Shown: positions 6,313-14,910 of the stretch, piece by piece
Position numbering within the stretch: the first letter of the stretch is position 1
How the letters are laid out: every line of letters begins with the position of its first letter
Origin: Actinomadura fibrosa
GTDB lineage: Bacteria; Actinomycetota; Actinomycetes; Streptosporangiales; Streptosporangiaceae
Length of the DNA: 52,303 nucleotides
Direction of reading: 5' to 3'
Assembly: GCF_900659615.1 (NCBI RefSeq)
Contig: NZ_CAACUY010000047.1
Location: forward strand, 1 to 52,303
Notes under the pieces: generated by a model
The model's input: only the letters and a program-made list of their open reading frames with translations
Databases searched by the model: none
What the model was told of the DNA's origin: nothing
Made by a program: the position numbers and the translations under genes

Positions 6313-8262
6313 TCAGCCGGGGCGGTACGAGCAGAGCGTCCCGGTCTGGATCGTCGCGCGCAGTTCGGCGCCGATGGCCGCGTCGGCGTCGGCCACGTGC
6401 TTCAGCGCCCGCCGGATCGCCTTCCCGACGGCGATGCGGGCCCGCTCCTCGCTGTCGGTGAAGCGCCGCGTCCGCCCGCCGAGGCCCGACGCGGACGCGA
6501 GCTCGGCGATCAGCCAGTCGCGCTCGGCGCCGACGGCCTCGGCGCGCTCGAACCGGCCCGCCGCCTCGTGCTCCTCGATCTCGGCCTCCAGCTCCGCGAG
6601 CCGCCGCTTGTACCGGCGCTTGGCCTCCTCGTCCAGCACCGGCTGGACGGACGCGGCGTCGCCCGGGGCGGCCGCCGGGCCCGTCGCCAGGCTGATCGCC
6701 GGTATCTCCCGCCCGGGATTGCCGATCAGGACGGCCAGGTGCCGCATGCCGACGCTGTCCCCGACCAGCGCGGCGCGGTGGCCGAGCGCCAGCGACCACC
6801 GCCTGCCCTGCCGCTCGCACACGATCCCCCGCGACCGGGGACGGCCCGCGCCCGCCACCGGCCCGGACGCGCCGGCCGGAACCGGCATCCCGAGCCGCGC
6901 CGCCTCTTCCGCCGCCGCCTCCAGCGCCGCCCGCGCCGCCTCGCTCCGCGGCCCGTCCCGCAGCGCGAGCGCCTCGGCCAGCCGCGTCCGGGACACGACC
7001 ACGGCCGGCCAGTGCCACAGCGCGAGGTTGGCCTCGACCGCCTGGACCAGATGCTCCACGGCGGTGTCCGCGTCGCCGGTCGTCAGCGCGGCCACGCCCA
7101 GCGAGTGGTGCACCGAGCCGAGGCACGTGCCGCCGAGGCCCAGCGTCACCGGCAGGTCCGCGAACGGGGCCAGCAGCTCGTACGCCTGCGCCGCGGCCTC
7201 GGCGTCCCCGAGGAGGTTCGCGGCCTCCGCCACCCCGTACATCGCGAACAGCCACGAGCAGGAGCGCGGCGCCCCGTCCTGCACCCGGCCGCGCAGCCGC
7301 GCCAGCGACCCCTCCGCCAGCCGCCGGTCGCCGGAATGGGCGGCGGCGACCGCGAGGCCCGCGTAGCAGGCGTTGTCCAGCGGGCTGAGGTCCGGCGACG
7401 CGACCAGCTCCGTCAGCGCCGGAAGGCACTCGGCGATGCGGCCCTGGTACCACCGGATCGTTCCGATCTGCGCCGCGTAGAAGCCCGCCGCGGCGGCGTC
7501 GCCCGTCTTCTCCCCGCGCGCCAGGCACGCGCCGGCCAGCTCCTCGGCCTCCGCGAACCGGCCCTCCCTGATGGCCAGCATGACGTCGAGCGAGTCGAGG
7601 ACGATCCCGACGGCGAGGTGGTCCCGCCGCCCGAGCGAGTCGCGCAGTTCCCGCACGCCGCGCTCGGCCTGCGGGTCGCCGCCGTCGAACAGGTCGACGG
7701 CGTGCCAGAGCAGCCCCATCAGCAGATCGGAGCGGCGCCCCGTCCTGGACGCCTCGCCGATCAGCTCCCGGGCGAGCCCGAGCCGCAGCGCCCCGTGCTC
7801 GGGGCCGAGGAGGCAGTGGTGGGCGAGGCTCAGCGCCTCGGCCAGCGGCACCGGGTCCCCGGCCTGCCGGGCCTCCGCCACCAGCGCCAGGATCGCGGCG
7901 TGCCCGCCGGTCGCGTAGTCGTCCTCGGCGGCCAGCCTGATCCGCAGCCGGAGCGCCAGCGGCGACCCCGGGTCGAGCAGCGCCAGCGCGGCGCGCTGCC
8001 GGGTGCGGACCATCTCCGCGGCGGCCGCCAGCCGGTGCTCGTGCAGCCACAGCCCGCCGAGCCCGAGCGCCGCCCGGGCCATCCCCGCGGCGTCGCCGTG
8101 GCGCTCCGCCTCGCGGTAGGCCGCGTCGAACCAGATCCGGCCCGTGCGCAGGTCCCCCTCGTCCAGCAGAGCGCGCTCCCCGGCCACCAGCGACGCCTCG
8201 GCGTCGTCGCGCGCGGCCGGAGCCGCCTCCAGTCCCCGTGTGATCGTCACAGACTCGTCCAC
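6313..8262 (-). CDS. TPR-repeat protein with a C-terminal module of large regulatory ATPases
   Basis: About 649 residues if started at the GTG at 8262 behind a G-rich site. GTG 8247 is possible, and longer starts to 8646 run through the divergent promoter. The body is helical TPR-like repeats (LLDEGDLRTGRIWFDAAYREAE, AALGLGGLWLHEHRLAAA, LGVAALTTGDADTAVEHLV). The C-terminal ~160 residues match the tail of large predicted ATPase regulators: a strand region around RRWSLALGHRAALVGDSVGM with RHLAVLIGNPGRE, then a charged coiled coil (EEAKRRYKRRLAELEAEIEE), and the ending TIQTGTLCSYRPG. No Walker motifs, HTH or membrane segment are seen, so it looks like the regulatory half alone. Target unknown. 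Confidence 0.65.
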   Translation of the reverse strand: MDESVTITRGLEAAPAARDDAEASLVAGERALLDEGDLRTGRIWFDAAYREAERHGDAAGMARAALGLGGLWLHEHRLAAAAEMVRTRQRAALALLDPGSPLALRLRIRLAAEDDYATGGHAAILALVAEARQAGDPVPLAEALSLAHHCLLGPEHGALRLGLARELIGEASRTGRRSDLLMGLLWHAVDLFDGGDPQAERGVRELRDSLGRRDHLAVGIVLDSLDVMLAIREGRFAEAEELAGACLARGEKTGDAAAAGFYAAQIGTIRWYQGRIAECLPALTELVASPDLSPLDNACYAGLAVAAAHSGDRRLAEGSLARLRGRVQDGAPRSCSWLFAMYGVAEAANLLGDAEAAAQAYELLAPFADLPVTLGLGGTCLGSVHHSLGVAALTTGDADTAVEHLVQAVEANLALWHWPAVVVSRTRLAEALALRDGPRSEAARAALEAAAEEAARLGMPVPAGASGPVAGAGRPRSRGIVCERQGRRWSLALGHRAALVGDSVGMRHLAVLIGNPGREIPAISLATGPAAAPGDAASVQPVLDEEAKRRYKRRLAELEAEIEEHEAAGRFERAEAVGAERDWLIAELASASGLGGRTRRFTDSEERARIAVGKAIRRALKHVADADAAIGAELRATIQTGTLCSYRPG

Positions 8263-8481
8263 CCCCTGTTCGCCACCACTTCCGTGCCGCGCGGAAGCCG
8301 GCTCCTCGGTCGTGCGGGGGTTCTCGGACCGATGCCGTGCGCATGCATTCCCAACACGCCGGGGAGGCGGCCCCGGTTCGATGGATGACCCTTCAACCAC
8401 TGGCCGCACCTGGCCGCGGCTCGCCACCCGGCCCGCCGGGGTGACGAACACCACGCACCGGGACGGGCCCCGGCGGGATGA

Positions 8482-8501
8482 TCCCGTCACCGGTGACGGG
8501 A
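8482..8501. promoter_or_regulatory. Perfect 20-bp palindrome upstream of pabAB
   Basis: TCCCGTCACCGGTGACGGGA is an exact palindrome, 16 bp before the leader start (8517) and 139 bp before pabAB. It lies in the divergent region shared with the TPR gene. Operator for a dimeric regulator is the likeliest reading. An RNA hairpin in the leader is possible. No T tract follows. Confidence 0.6.
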
Positions 8502-8516
8502 AGCTGGGGGAGCACC

Positions 8517-8624
8517 GTGCGCCCCCGCGCAGGTGGCGGCCGTTGGAGGTTGGCGGGAACCGTGACCGGACTGGAGTACCAGCGCGCGGGCCTCGGCGTG
8601 CCCGACGACGCCCGCCCGCCATGA
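8517..8624 (+). CDS. Short leader ORF translationally coupled to pabAB
   Basis: GTG at 8517 follows GGGGGA (8506-8511) at normal spacing. The 35-residue frame ends in a TGA that overlaps the pabAB ATG (CCATGA). The pabAB start itself has no ribosome site, so reinitiation from this frame would explain its translation. The peptide starts VRPRAGGGRWRLAGTVTG and has one Trp, so it is not a classic Trp-attenuator leader. It could be a chance frame, or the true upstream part of the gene in another arrangement. Confidence 0.45.
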   Translation: MRPRAGGGRWRLAGTVTGLEYQRAGLGVPDDARPP

Positions 8625-10723
8625 CCGGCATCCTCCTGGTGGACAACTACGACTCGTTCACCTACAACCTCTGCCACCAGCTCGCGCGGGTCTCCGGCAT
8701 CGACCCCCTCGTCGTGCGCAATGACGCCCTGTCCATGGACGGCGTGCGGGCCCTCGCCCCGGAGGCGATCGTGCTGTCGCCGGGGCCGGGCCATCCCGCC
8801 GTCCCCCGCGATGTGGGCGTGTGCGCGGAGATCCTCGCGGAGTCGGACGTGCCCGTCCTGGGCGTGTGCCTCGGGCATCAGGCGCTCGTCCACGCGGCCG
8901 GCGGGGAGATCGGGCGGATCGACCCGGTGCACGGCCGGGCGAGCGAGATCATGCACTGCGGCGGCGATCTGTTCGCGGGCGTGCCGCAGGGGTTCCAGGC
9001 GGTCCGCTACAACTCGCTGGGGGCGGTCGGGCGGCTCCCCGACGCGCTGGAACTGACCGCCTGGACGGCCGACGGCGTCCCCATGGCCGTGCGCCATCGG
9101 AAGCGCCCGGCCTGGGGCGTGCAGTTCCACCCCGAGTCGATCCGCACGGCGCACGGGGACCGGCTCATCGCCAACTTCCTGGAGCTGGCCGGGGTCGGCC
9201 GCCCCCCTCGGACGCGGTCCCGCGGGCGACGGCGCGCGGCCGTCCGGACGCCCCGCGCCCGGGTGCACCACCGCGTCCTGGCCGATGCCCCCGCCGCGGA
9301 GGACGTCTTCACCGCCCTCTACGGCGACGCGGCGACCGCGTTCTGGCTCGACAGCAGCCAGGTCGAGCCGGGGCGGGCGCGGTACAGCTTCATCGGCGCG
9401 GCACGCGAGGGCGCGACCTCTCTGTCCTACGACGCCGGACAACGCCGTGTGACGCTGCGCCGCGGACGCGCGGTCGAAGTGAGGCAGGCCGGCGTGTTCG
9501 ACGTGCTCGCGGAGGAACTCGGACGCCTGGAGACGTCCGCGCCCGGCCTCGACCTGCCCTTCGTGGGCGGATTCGTCGGCTATTTCGGCTACGAGGTCAA
9601 GGCCGACCTCGGCAGCCCCGGCGCGCACCGGTCCGCGCTGCCGGACGCGCAGTGGCTCCTCGCCGACCGGATGCTCGCCTTCGACCACGAGAAGGGCGTC
9701 GCCTACGCCGTCGCGCTCGCCCACGACTCCGACGACGACGCGTGCCGCGCCTGGCTGGACGCCGTCGAGCGGGACGTCCGCCGGATCGCCCCCGCGCCGC
9801 CGCCCGCCCCGCCGGAGGAGCCGCTCCCCGATCCGCTCGTGCTCCGCCTCGACCGCACGCCGGACGAGTACCTCCGCGACATCGGCGCCTGCCTGGACGC
9901 GATCCGCGCGGGGCAGAGCTACGAGCTGTGCCTGACGGCCCAGGCGAGCACCGCGCCCGTCTCGCGGCCCCTGGACCTGTACCGCGTGCTGCGCCGCGTC
10001 AGCCCGGCCCCGTACGCGGCCTACCTGCGCTGGGGCGACACCGCGGTGCTGTGCTCCTCGCCCGAGCGCTTCCTCCGGCTGGACGCCGACCGCGTCGTCA
10101 CGTCCAAGCCGATCAAGGGCACCGCCCCGCGCGAACCCGGCGCCGCCGCCGACGAGGCCGCCCGCGAGCTGCTGCGCGGCAGCGTCAAGGACCGCTCCGA
10201 GAACCTGATGATCGTCGATCTGCTGCGCAACGACCTCGGGCGCGTCTGCGCGACCGGCACGGTGGAGGTGCCGGTGCTCATGGACGTCGAGTCGTACGCG
10301 ACCGTCCACCAGCTCGTGAGCACCGTGTGCGGGCGCCTCGCCGACGGGCTCGGCGCGGTCGACGGCCTGCGCGCGGCGTTCCCGGGCGGATCGATGACCG
10401 GGGCGCCCAAGCCGCGCAGCATGGAGATCCTCGACGGCCTCGAACGCGGCGCCCGCGGCGTCTACTCGGGGTCGCTCGGCTACCTGTCCGCCGACGGCCG
10501 CGCCGATCTCAACATCGTGATCCGCACCGCCGTGACGACCCCCGACCGGACGACCGTCGGCATCGGCGGGGCGATCGTCGCGCTCTCCGACCCCCGCGCC
10601 GAGCTGGACGAGATCGTCCTGAAGGCGCAGGGCATCGTCCGCGCGCTGCTGGCCTGGCAGGGACGGCCCTACGCGGAGACCGCGTTCGCCGTCGAAGGCC
10701 CAGAGCTGAGAACCCACGTCTGA
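8621..10723 (+). CDS. pabAB: Fused aminodeoxychorismate synthase (PabA-PabB)
   Basis: 700 residues. The N-terminal glutamine amidotransferase (1-~195) starts TGILLVDNYDSFTYNL. It carries the nucleophile Cys in LGVCLGHQ and the HPES motif. After a basic linker, the chorismate-binding PabB domain has VGGFVGYFGYE, SYELCLTAQ, SSPERFL, KPIKGTAPR (~residue 499), SENLMIVDLLRND, GGSMTGAPK and NIVIRTA. The PIKG Lys distinguishes aminodeoxychorismate synthase from anthranilate synthase (PIAG). With an ADC lyase, not seen here, it makes p-aminobenzoate for folate or a PABA-primed metabolite. The start is coupled to a 35-residue leader frame. A fused PabAB occurs both in primary metabolism and in antibiotic clusters. 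No polyketide or NRPS genes are in the window. Confidence 0.92.
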   Translation: MTGILLVDNYDSFTYNLCHQLARVSGIDPLVVRNDALSMDGVRALAPEAIVLSPGPGHPAVPRDVGVCAEILAESDVPVLGVCLGHQALVHAAGGEIGRIDPVHGRASEIMHCGGDLFAGVPQGFQAVRYNSLGAVGRLPDALELTAWTADGVPMAVRHRKRPAWGVQFHPESIRTAHGDRLIANFLELAGVGRPPRTRSRGRRRAAVRTPRARVHHRVLADAPAAEDVFTALYGDAATAFWLDSSQVEPGRARYSFIGAAREGATSLSYDAGQRRVTLRRGRAVEVRQAGVFDVLAEELGRLETSAPGLDLPFVGGFVGYFGYEVKADLGSPGAHRSALPDAQWLLADRMLAFDHEKGVAYAVALAHDSDDDACRAWLDAVERDVRRIAPAPPPAPPEEPLPDPLVLRLDRTPDEYLRDIGACLDAIRAGQSYELCLTAQASTAPVSRPLDLYRVLRRVSPAPYAAYLRWGDTAVLCSSPERFLRLDADRVVTSKPIKGTAPREPGAAADEAARELLRGSVKDRSENLMIVDLLRNDLGRVCATGTVEVPVLMDVESYATVHQLVSTVCGRLADGLGAVDGLRAAFPGGSMTGAPKPRSMEILDGLERGARGVYSGSLGYLSADGRADLNIVIRTAVTTPDRTTVGIGGAIVALSDPRAELDEIVLKAQGIVRALLAWQGRPYAETAFAVEGPELRTHV

Positions 10724-10736
10724 CCGCCGCGCGGAG

Positions 10737-11378
10737 TCAGCGCACGGCGGTGCCGGCGATCTGGGTGCGGACGGGAACGAAGCTCGACCGGAAGTCGAAC
10801 CCGGTGATGTCCACGGAGCGGAACCCGGCCGCGCGGATGTACGCGGCGGTGTCCCGGTCGGTGCGGCAGCCCTCGAACGTCCACCGCCACGGCCGGCGGA
10901 CCAGCCGCTGGGCCCGCCGCACGCCGCCCGGCGGGGCGGCGACGTGCTCGATGAACGCGAACCGTCCGCCGGGCCGCAGGATCCGGTGGACCTCCCGGAG
11001 CACCTGGGCCGGGTCGTCGACCGTGCAGAGGACCCAGGTGCAGAGCACGGTGTCCACGCTGGCGTCGTCCAGGTCGATCGCCTCGCCCGGCACCGGACGG
11101 ACGGTCAGGTCGATGCCGAGACCGGCGGCCGTCCGTTCGAGCCGCCGATGGAAGTACGGATTGGGCTCGATGGCGTGGACGGTCGTCCCCGGCGGCAGGT
11201 AGCGCAGGTTCGGGCCGTTGCCGGCGCCGATCTCGGCGACCACGCCGCCCGCCGGCGTCAGGATCCGCCGCTTGTGGCCCGCGAGCCGCTGGTCGATGTA
11301 GCCGGACATGGCCGCGAAGAACGCCGAGTTCAGGCGTCCGCGGACGGGGTGCGTGGGCAGGGTGCCGGCGTCGGGCAT
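10737..11378 (-). CDS. Class I SAM-dependent methyltransferase
   Basis: 213 residues from the ATG at 11378, preceded by GAGGAGTGGCCC. Rossmann SAM-binding motif VAEIGAGNGPNLRYLP (motif I), an acidic motif II region HAIEPN, then DASVDTVLCTWVLCTV (motif IV) and REVHRILRPGGRFAFIEHV, typical of the Methyltransf_11 fold close to the METTL7/UbiE-like group. The end has FDFRSSFVPVRTQIAGTA, resembling lipid or small-molecule methyltransferases. Convergent with pabAB, 13 bases apart. The substrate cannot be read from sequence. Confidence 0.85.
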   Translation of the reverse strand: MPDAGTLPTHPVRGRLNSAFFAAMSGYIDQRLAGHKRRILTPAGGVVAEIGAGNGPNLRYLPPGTTVHAIEPNPYFHRRLERTAAGLGIDLTVRPVPGEAIDLDDASVDTVLCTWVLCTVDDPAQVLREVHRILRPGGRFAFIEHVAAPPGGVRRAQRLVRRPWRWTFEGCRTDRDTAAYIRAAGFRSVDITGFDFRSSFVPVRTQIAGTAVR

Positions 11379-11464
11379 GGGCCACTCCTCGTGATCGGTG
11401 CGCACGGCAAGGATCCGGTGGAGCGGGCCGTCCCGTCAGGCGGGAGAACACCCCAGGCACTACC

Positions 11465-12478
11465 TCAACGGGCGTGCCGAACCCACCAGGCGGCGATCTG
11501 TGCCCGGGACCGGACGTCGAGCCGCTGGCGGATGCGTTCGAGATGGCCCTCGGCGGAGCGTTCCTCGATGCCCAGGGCGCGGGCGATCTGGCGGTTGCTC
11601 AACCCGTCCGCGACCAGGGCCGCCACCTCAAGCTGCCGGGGAGTGAGGACGGCGTCGGGCTCCGTCCCGTCCAGATGCTCCAGGATCGCCTGGATCATCC
11701 GGGTGGTGTCCCCGGCCCAGGGGAGGTGGCTGCGCCCGGGCAGCCTCACCAGCCGCGCCCCGGGGATCCGCGCCGCCAGGTCCCGCCCGAGCCGGTACGG
11801 GATCGCCCGGTCGCCGTCGCGATGCAGGACGAGCGCCGGCGCGGCCAGCCGGTCGAGCCCGTCCTCCACACGCGCCTCGTAGCACTGCTCCAGCAGCTCG
11901 CACGCGAACTCCGCGGTGGCCGTCGCACGCTGGAGCCTGACGAAATGCGTCCGCACGTCGGGATCGGCGTCGGCCATGAAGATGTCGGCCAGCACGTCCG
12001 ACCCCAGTCCCCAGTGCGCGCGCACCAGGTCGAGCAGCGCCGCCCGGACCTGCGGCGAGCCGATCTGGCGGCCGTCGGCGTAGCCGCCGTAGACGACCAG
12101 GCGCCCGACGCGCTCAGGATGCCGCACGGCGAACGCCAGCGACGCCACCGCGGCCGCCGAGACGCCCAGCAGATCGACGCGCCGCTCCTCCAGCTGATCG
12201 ACGACCGTCCGCAGCACCCGCACGTCCACGTCCACCGTCTGGCGGGACGGCCACGGATCGGACAGCCCGCACCCGGGCTTGTCGTACAGCACCACCGTCC
12301 GGCGTGCGGCCAGGGCGAGGAAGAACGCGCGCACCGCCGGGTCCTGCCACAGCAGCTCCAGGTGGCTGATCCAGGCGGGAGGCATGACCAGCGGCGGCCC
12401 CTGGCCGACCGTGGCGTACGCGATCCGCACCCCGTCCCCGGCAGTGCAGAACCGGACCTCGAACCGCGGACGCCGCAT
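11465..12478 (-). CDS. Alpha/beta hydrolase fused to a LuxR-type HTH
   Basis: 337 residues from the ATG at 12478 behind GGGGGAGCATGATCCC. The start RRPRFEVRFCTAGDGVRIAYA is typical of this family. The hydrolase part has a nucleophile elbow GVSAAAVASLAF (Ser in GxSxA), an Asp candidate in HRDGDRAIPY and a His in LPGRSHLPW, so the triad looks complete. Residues ~275-337 form a LuxR HTH: LTPRQLEVAALVADGLSNRQ, then ARALGIEERSAEGHLERI. It probably senses or hydrolyses a small ester-like ligand and binds DNA. It is divergent from the AlkZ-like gene at 12618. Targets unknown. Confidence 0.85.
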   Translation of the reverse strand: MRRPRFEVRFCTAGDGVRIAYATVGQGPPLVMPPAWISHLELLWQDPAVRAFFLALAARRTVVLYDKPGCGLSDPWPSRQTVDVDVRVLRTVVDQLEERRVDLLGVSAAAVASLAFAVRHPERVGRLVVYGGYADGRQIGSPQVRAALLDLVRAHWGLGSDVLADIFMADADPDVRTHFVRLQRATATAEFACELLEQCYEARVEDGLDRLAAPALVLHRDGDRAIPYRLGRDLAARIPGARLVRLPGRSHLPWAGDTTRMIQAILEHLDGTEPDAVLTPRQLEVAALVADGLSNRQIARALGIEERSAEGHLERIRQRLDVRSRAQIAAWWVRHAR

Positions 12479-12617
12479 GGGATCATGCTCCCCCGCGAGC
12501 GCGCGGGCCACGGTCCCGTGTCCGGACGCGGCCATGGGCGGACCGGCACCGCCGTCATCGGCTCGGGCCGGGTCTTGACTAGGCTGTCCCCGGTCCGGCG
12601 GGGGAGGTGGTGGCTTG

Positions 12618-13694
12618 GTGCGGGACGTCGACATCGCCCGCTGGCGGTTGCGCAGCCAGCACCTGGTCCGGCCCCACGCCGGGTCGGCGCGTGAGGTGGT
12701 GGGCTCGCTGCTGGCCGTCCAGGCGGAGAATCCCGGTCAGACGGCGTGGGCGGTCGCCTCGCGCACAGCGGACCCCGGCCAGGCCGACCTGGCGGCGCTC
12801 CTCGACGGCGGCGCCGTCCTGCGCACGCACGTGCTGCGCCCGACGTGGCACTTCGTCCGGGCCGAGGACATCGGCTGGCTGCTCGACCTGACCGGCCCCC
12901 GCGTCCGGCGGGTCACCGGCAAGCAGCTGCGCGAGGCGCACGGCCTCGACGACCGGTCCATCGACCGGGCCGTCGCCGCCGTCACCGACGCACTGGCCGG
13001 CGGGAGGTGGCTCACCCGTGCGCGCGTGGCCGAGGAACTGAGCGGGCGCGGTGTCCAGGCCGCCGGGCACGCGCTCATGATCCTGCTCGCCCACGCCGAG
13101 CTGGACGGGCTGATCTGCAGCGGGCCCGCCGCCGGCGGCGAGCACACCTACGCGCTGATGACCGAGCGCGTACCCGCGCCGCGACGGCTCGACCGGACCG
13201 AGGCCCTGGCCGAGCTCGCGCTGCGCTACTTCACCGGGCACGGCCCGGCGACCGAGCGCGACCTGGCCTACTGGGCGACGCTCACCCTCACCGACGTGCG
13301 GACCGGCCTGGACCAGGTCCGTGACCGGCTCGACTCCTTCCAGCACGACGGACGCACCTTCTGGCACGCCCCCGGCGAGGCTCCCGGCGGACCGCAGGAC
13401 CCCGCGGGCCATCTCCTCCAGATCCTCGACGAGACCTACCGCGGCTACCAGGACTCCCGCTGGGTGCTGGACGCCGCCGGCGACGTGCCGCGCACCCGGG
13501 AGACCGCGCTCGGCATGGCCCTGGTCGACGCGCAGCTCCTGGCCGCCGCGCGGCGCACCGTCGGCCGCGACCAGGTGCGCTTCGACCTGCGCCCCTACCG
13601 CCCCCTGACCCGTCCAGAGGTCGAGGCCCTCGACCAGGCCGCCCGGCGGTACGGCGAGTACCTGGGACTCAAGGCCGAGCTCGCCCTTCCTTGA
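12618..13694 (+). CDS. Winged-helix DNA-binding protein, AlkZ/YcaQ-like (HTH_42)
   Basis: 358 residues. GGGGAGG at 12601-12607 serves GTG 12618 (10-base gap) or TTG 12615 (7-base gap). The N terminus has the hallmark RWRLRSQHLV and SLLAVQAENP, followed by LRTHVLRPTWHFVRAEDIGW, GRWLTRARVAEEL and RYFTGHGPATERDLAYW, which define the HTH_42 family of AlkZ-like glycosylases and relatives. In characterised AlkZ enzymes the catalytic motif is QxD or QxQ. Here the equivalent reads QAE, so glycosylase activity is uncertain. Possible role in DNA-lesion or crosslink tolerance. Confidence 0.75.
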   Translation: MRDVDIARWRLRSQHLVRPHAGSAREVVGSLLAVQAENPGQTAWAVASRTADPGQADLAALLDGGAVLRTHVLRPTWHFVRAEDIGWLLDLTGPRVRRVTGKQLREAHGLDDRSIDRAVAAVTDALAGGRWLTRARVAEELSGRGVQAAGHALMILLAHAELDGLICSGPAAGGEHTYALMTERVPAPRRLDRTEALAELALRYFTGHGPATERDLAYWATLTLTDVRTGLDQVRDRLDSFQHDGRTFWHAPGEAPGGPQDPAGHLLQILDETYRGYQDSRWVLDAAGDVPRTRETALGMALVDAQLLAAARRTVGRDQVRFDLRPYRPLTRPEVEALDQAARRYGEYLGLKAELALP

Positions 13695-13736
13695 CCGGCA
13701 CGAGCGAGCGGTTGGCACGCTAGCCGCGTACCCGGT

Positions 13737-14714
13737 TCAGGCGTCCCGGGGCGGGACGATCTCGATGACGACGTTGCCGATCTTCTGGCCGGTCTCCACG
13801 TACCGGTGGGCGTCGGCGATCCGGTCGAGGGGGTACCGCCGGTCGATCACCGGCCGGAAGCGCCCGGACTCGATGAGGTCCGCGAGGCGCCGCACCACGT
13901 CCTGCCCGTTCATCGGGAACGGGAACCTCACCTTCCGGCGGCCGGGCAACCGCGTCACGAGCGGCAGGAACACGTTCTGCCCCCAGGGGCCGAGCTCGGA
14001 GGACAGGTACGTCCCGCCGGGCCTCAGCAGCCGCCGGCAGCGTCCGAAGGTGCTCCTGCCGACCGTGTCGAACACCACGTCGTAGGTCCGCGCGTCCTGG
14101 GTGAAGTCCTGAGCGGTGTAGTCGATGACCCGGTCCGCGCCCAGCCCGCGCACGAGATCCAGCTGCGCCGCGGCGCACACGGCGGTCACCGTGGCGCCGG
14201 CGTCCTTCAGCAACTGGACGGCCGCCGAGCCGATGGCGCCCGTCGCGCCGTTGACGAGGACGTCCTGCTCTGCCTCGATCCGGCCCCCCTTGAGGAAGGC
14301 GAGCGCGTAGTGCGAACCCTCGGTCCCGGGTGCGGCCTCGGCGAAGGACACGTTCGCGGGCATCGCCGCGACCATGCCGCTCGCGCGGACCGCGACGTAC
14401 TCGGCGTGCGCGCCGAACGGCCCCTCGTTGTACCCGAACACGCGGTCGCCCGGTGCGAAGGACGTGACGCTGTCGCCGACCTCTTCGACCACCCCCGCGA
14501 ACTCCGTCCCGAGGATCTGGCGCCTCGGACGGGTCAGGCCGCTGACCGCCCGTATGAAGAAGGGCCTGGCCTCGCGGTAGGCGCAGTCCGTCCGGTTGAC
14601 CGTCGTCGCATGCACCCTGACCAGGATGTCGCCCGCACGGACCGCGGGCCGGTCGACCTCGGCGATCCGGATGACCTCAGGCCCGCCGTAGCTGCTGTGG
14701 ACGGCCGCCTTCAT
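13737..14714 (-). CDS. NAD(P)-dependent MDR oxidoreductase, quinone reductase-like
   Basis: 325 residues, starting MKAAVHSSYGGPEVIRI. GroES-like domain with VRVHATTVNRTDCAYREA and ILGTEFAGVVEEVG, then a Rossmann NAD(P) motif DVLVNGATGAIGSAAVQLLK and VCAAAQLDLVRGLGADRVID. The end TGQKIGNVVIEIVP is typical of zinc-independent medium-chain reductases. The structural zinc cysteine cluster is absent, which points to a quinone or enone reductase. Convergent with the AlkZ-like gene. Its ATG overlaps the stop of a 26-codon remnant frame upstream. Confidence 0.88.
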   Translation of the reverse strand: MKAAVHSSYGGPEVIRIAEVDRPAVRAGDILVRVHATTVNRTDCAYREARPFFIRAVSGLTRPRRQILGTEFAGVVEEVGDSVTSFAPGDRVFGYNEGPFGAHAEYVAVRASGMVAAMPANVSFAEAAPGTEGSHYALAFLKGGRIEAEQDVLVNGATGAIGSAAVQLLKDAGATVTAVCAAAQLDLVRGLGADRVIDYTAQDFTQDARTYDVVFDTVGRSTFGRCRRLLRPGGTYLSSELGPWGQNVFLPLVTRLPGRRKVRFPFPMNGQDVVRRLADLIESGRFRPVIDRRYPLDRIADAHRYVETGQKIGNVVIEIVPPRDA

Positions 14715-14791
14715 GACCGTGCCGGCGGCGACGGCCGCGAGACGAGCGGATCACCGGTGACGCCGATGCTGGTGATCGCGTCACGCTCCAT
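14711..14791 (-). pseudogene. Remnant of a 121-aa-family gene (paralogue of 16311-16676)
   Basis: A 26-codon frame starting MERDAITSIGVTGD. It shares ITSIGVTGD, at nearly identical DNA, with the intact gene about 1.8 kb away (TDTITSIGVTGDQL). It then runs out of similarity and stops inside the start codon of the MDR gene. I read it as a truncated paralogue, perhaps kept as a leader coupled to the MDR gene. Confidence 0.5.
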
Positions 14792-14910
14792 GGCACCGGA
14801 GCCTAAACGGGGCACGGCCTCTCTGAGAAGCATGCCCGGTGACCGGCTGCGGCGGTGAGTGGTATTTCACGCCTACCCGCCCGTCCGGCGGCACGTCCCG
14901 CCCGCCGTCG

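Noticed and set aside
5168..8388. Very long open frames opposite and overlapping the lysin and TPR genes on both strands (over 900 codons each)
   Set aside because: Their translations are Arg/Ala/Pro-rich shadows with no domain likeness. They arise from G/C-ending codon bias of the real genes.
10723..10751. ACCGCCG/CGGCGGT inverted pair between pabAB and the methyltransferase gene
   Set aside because: Only 7 bp, partly inside coding sequence. Too weak to call a terminator.
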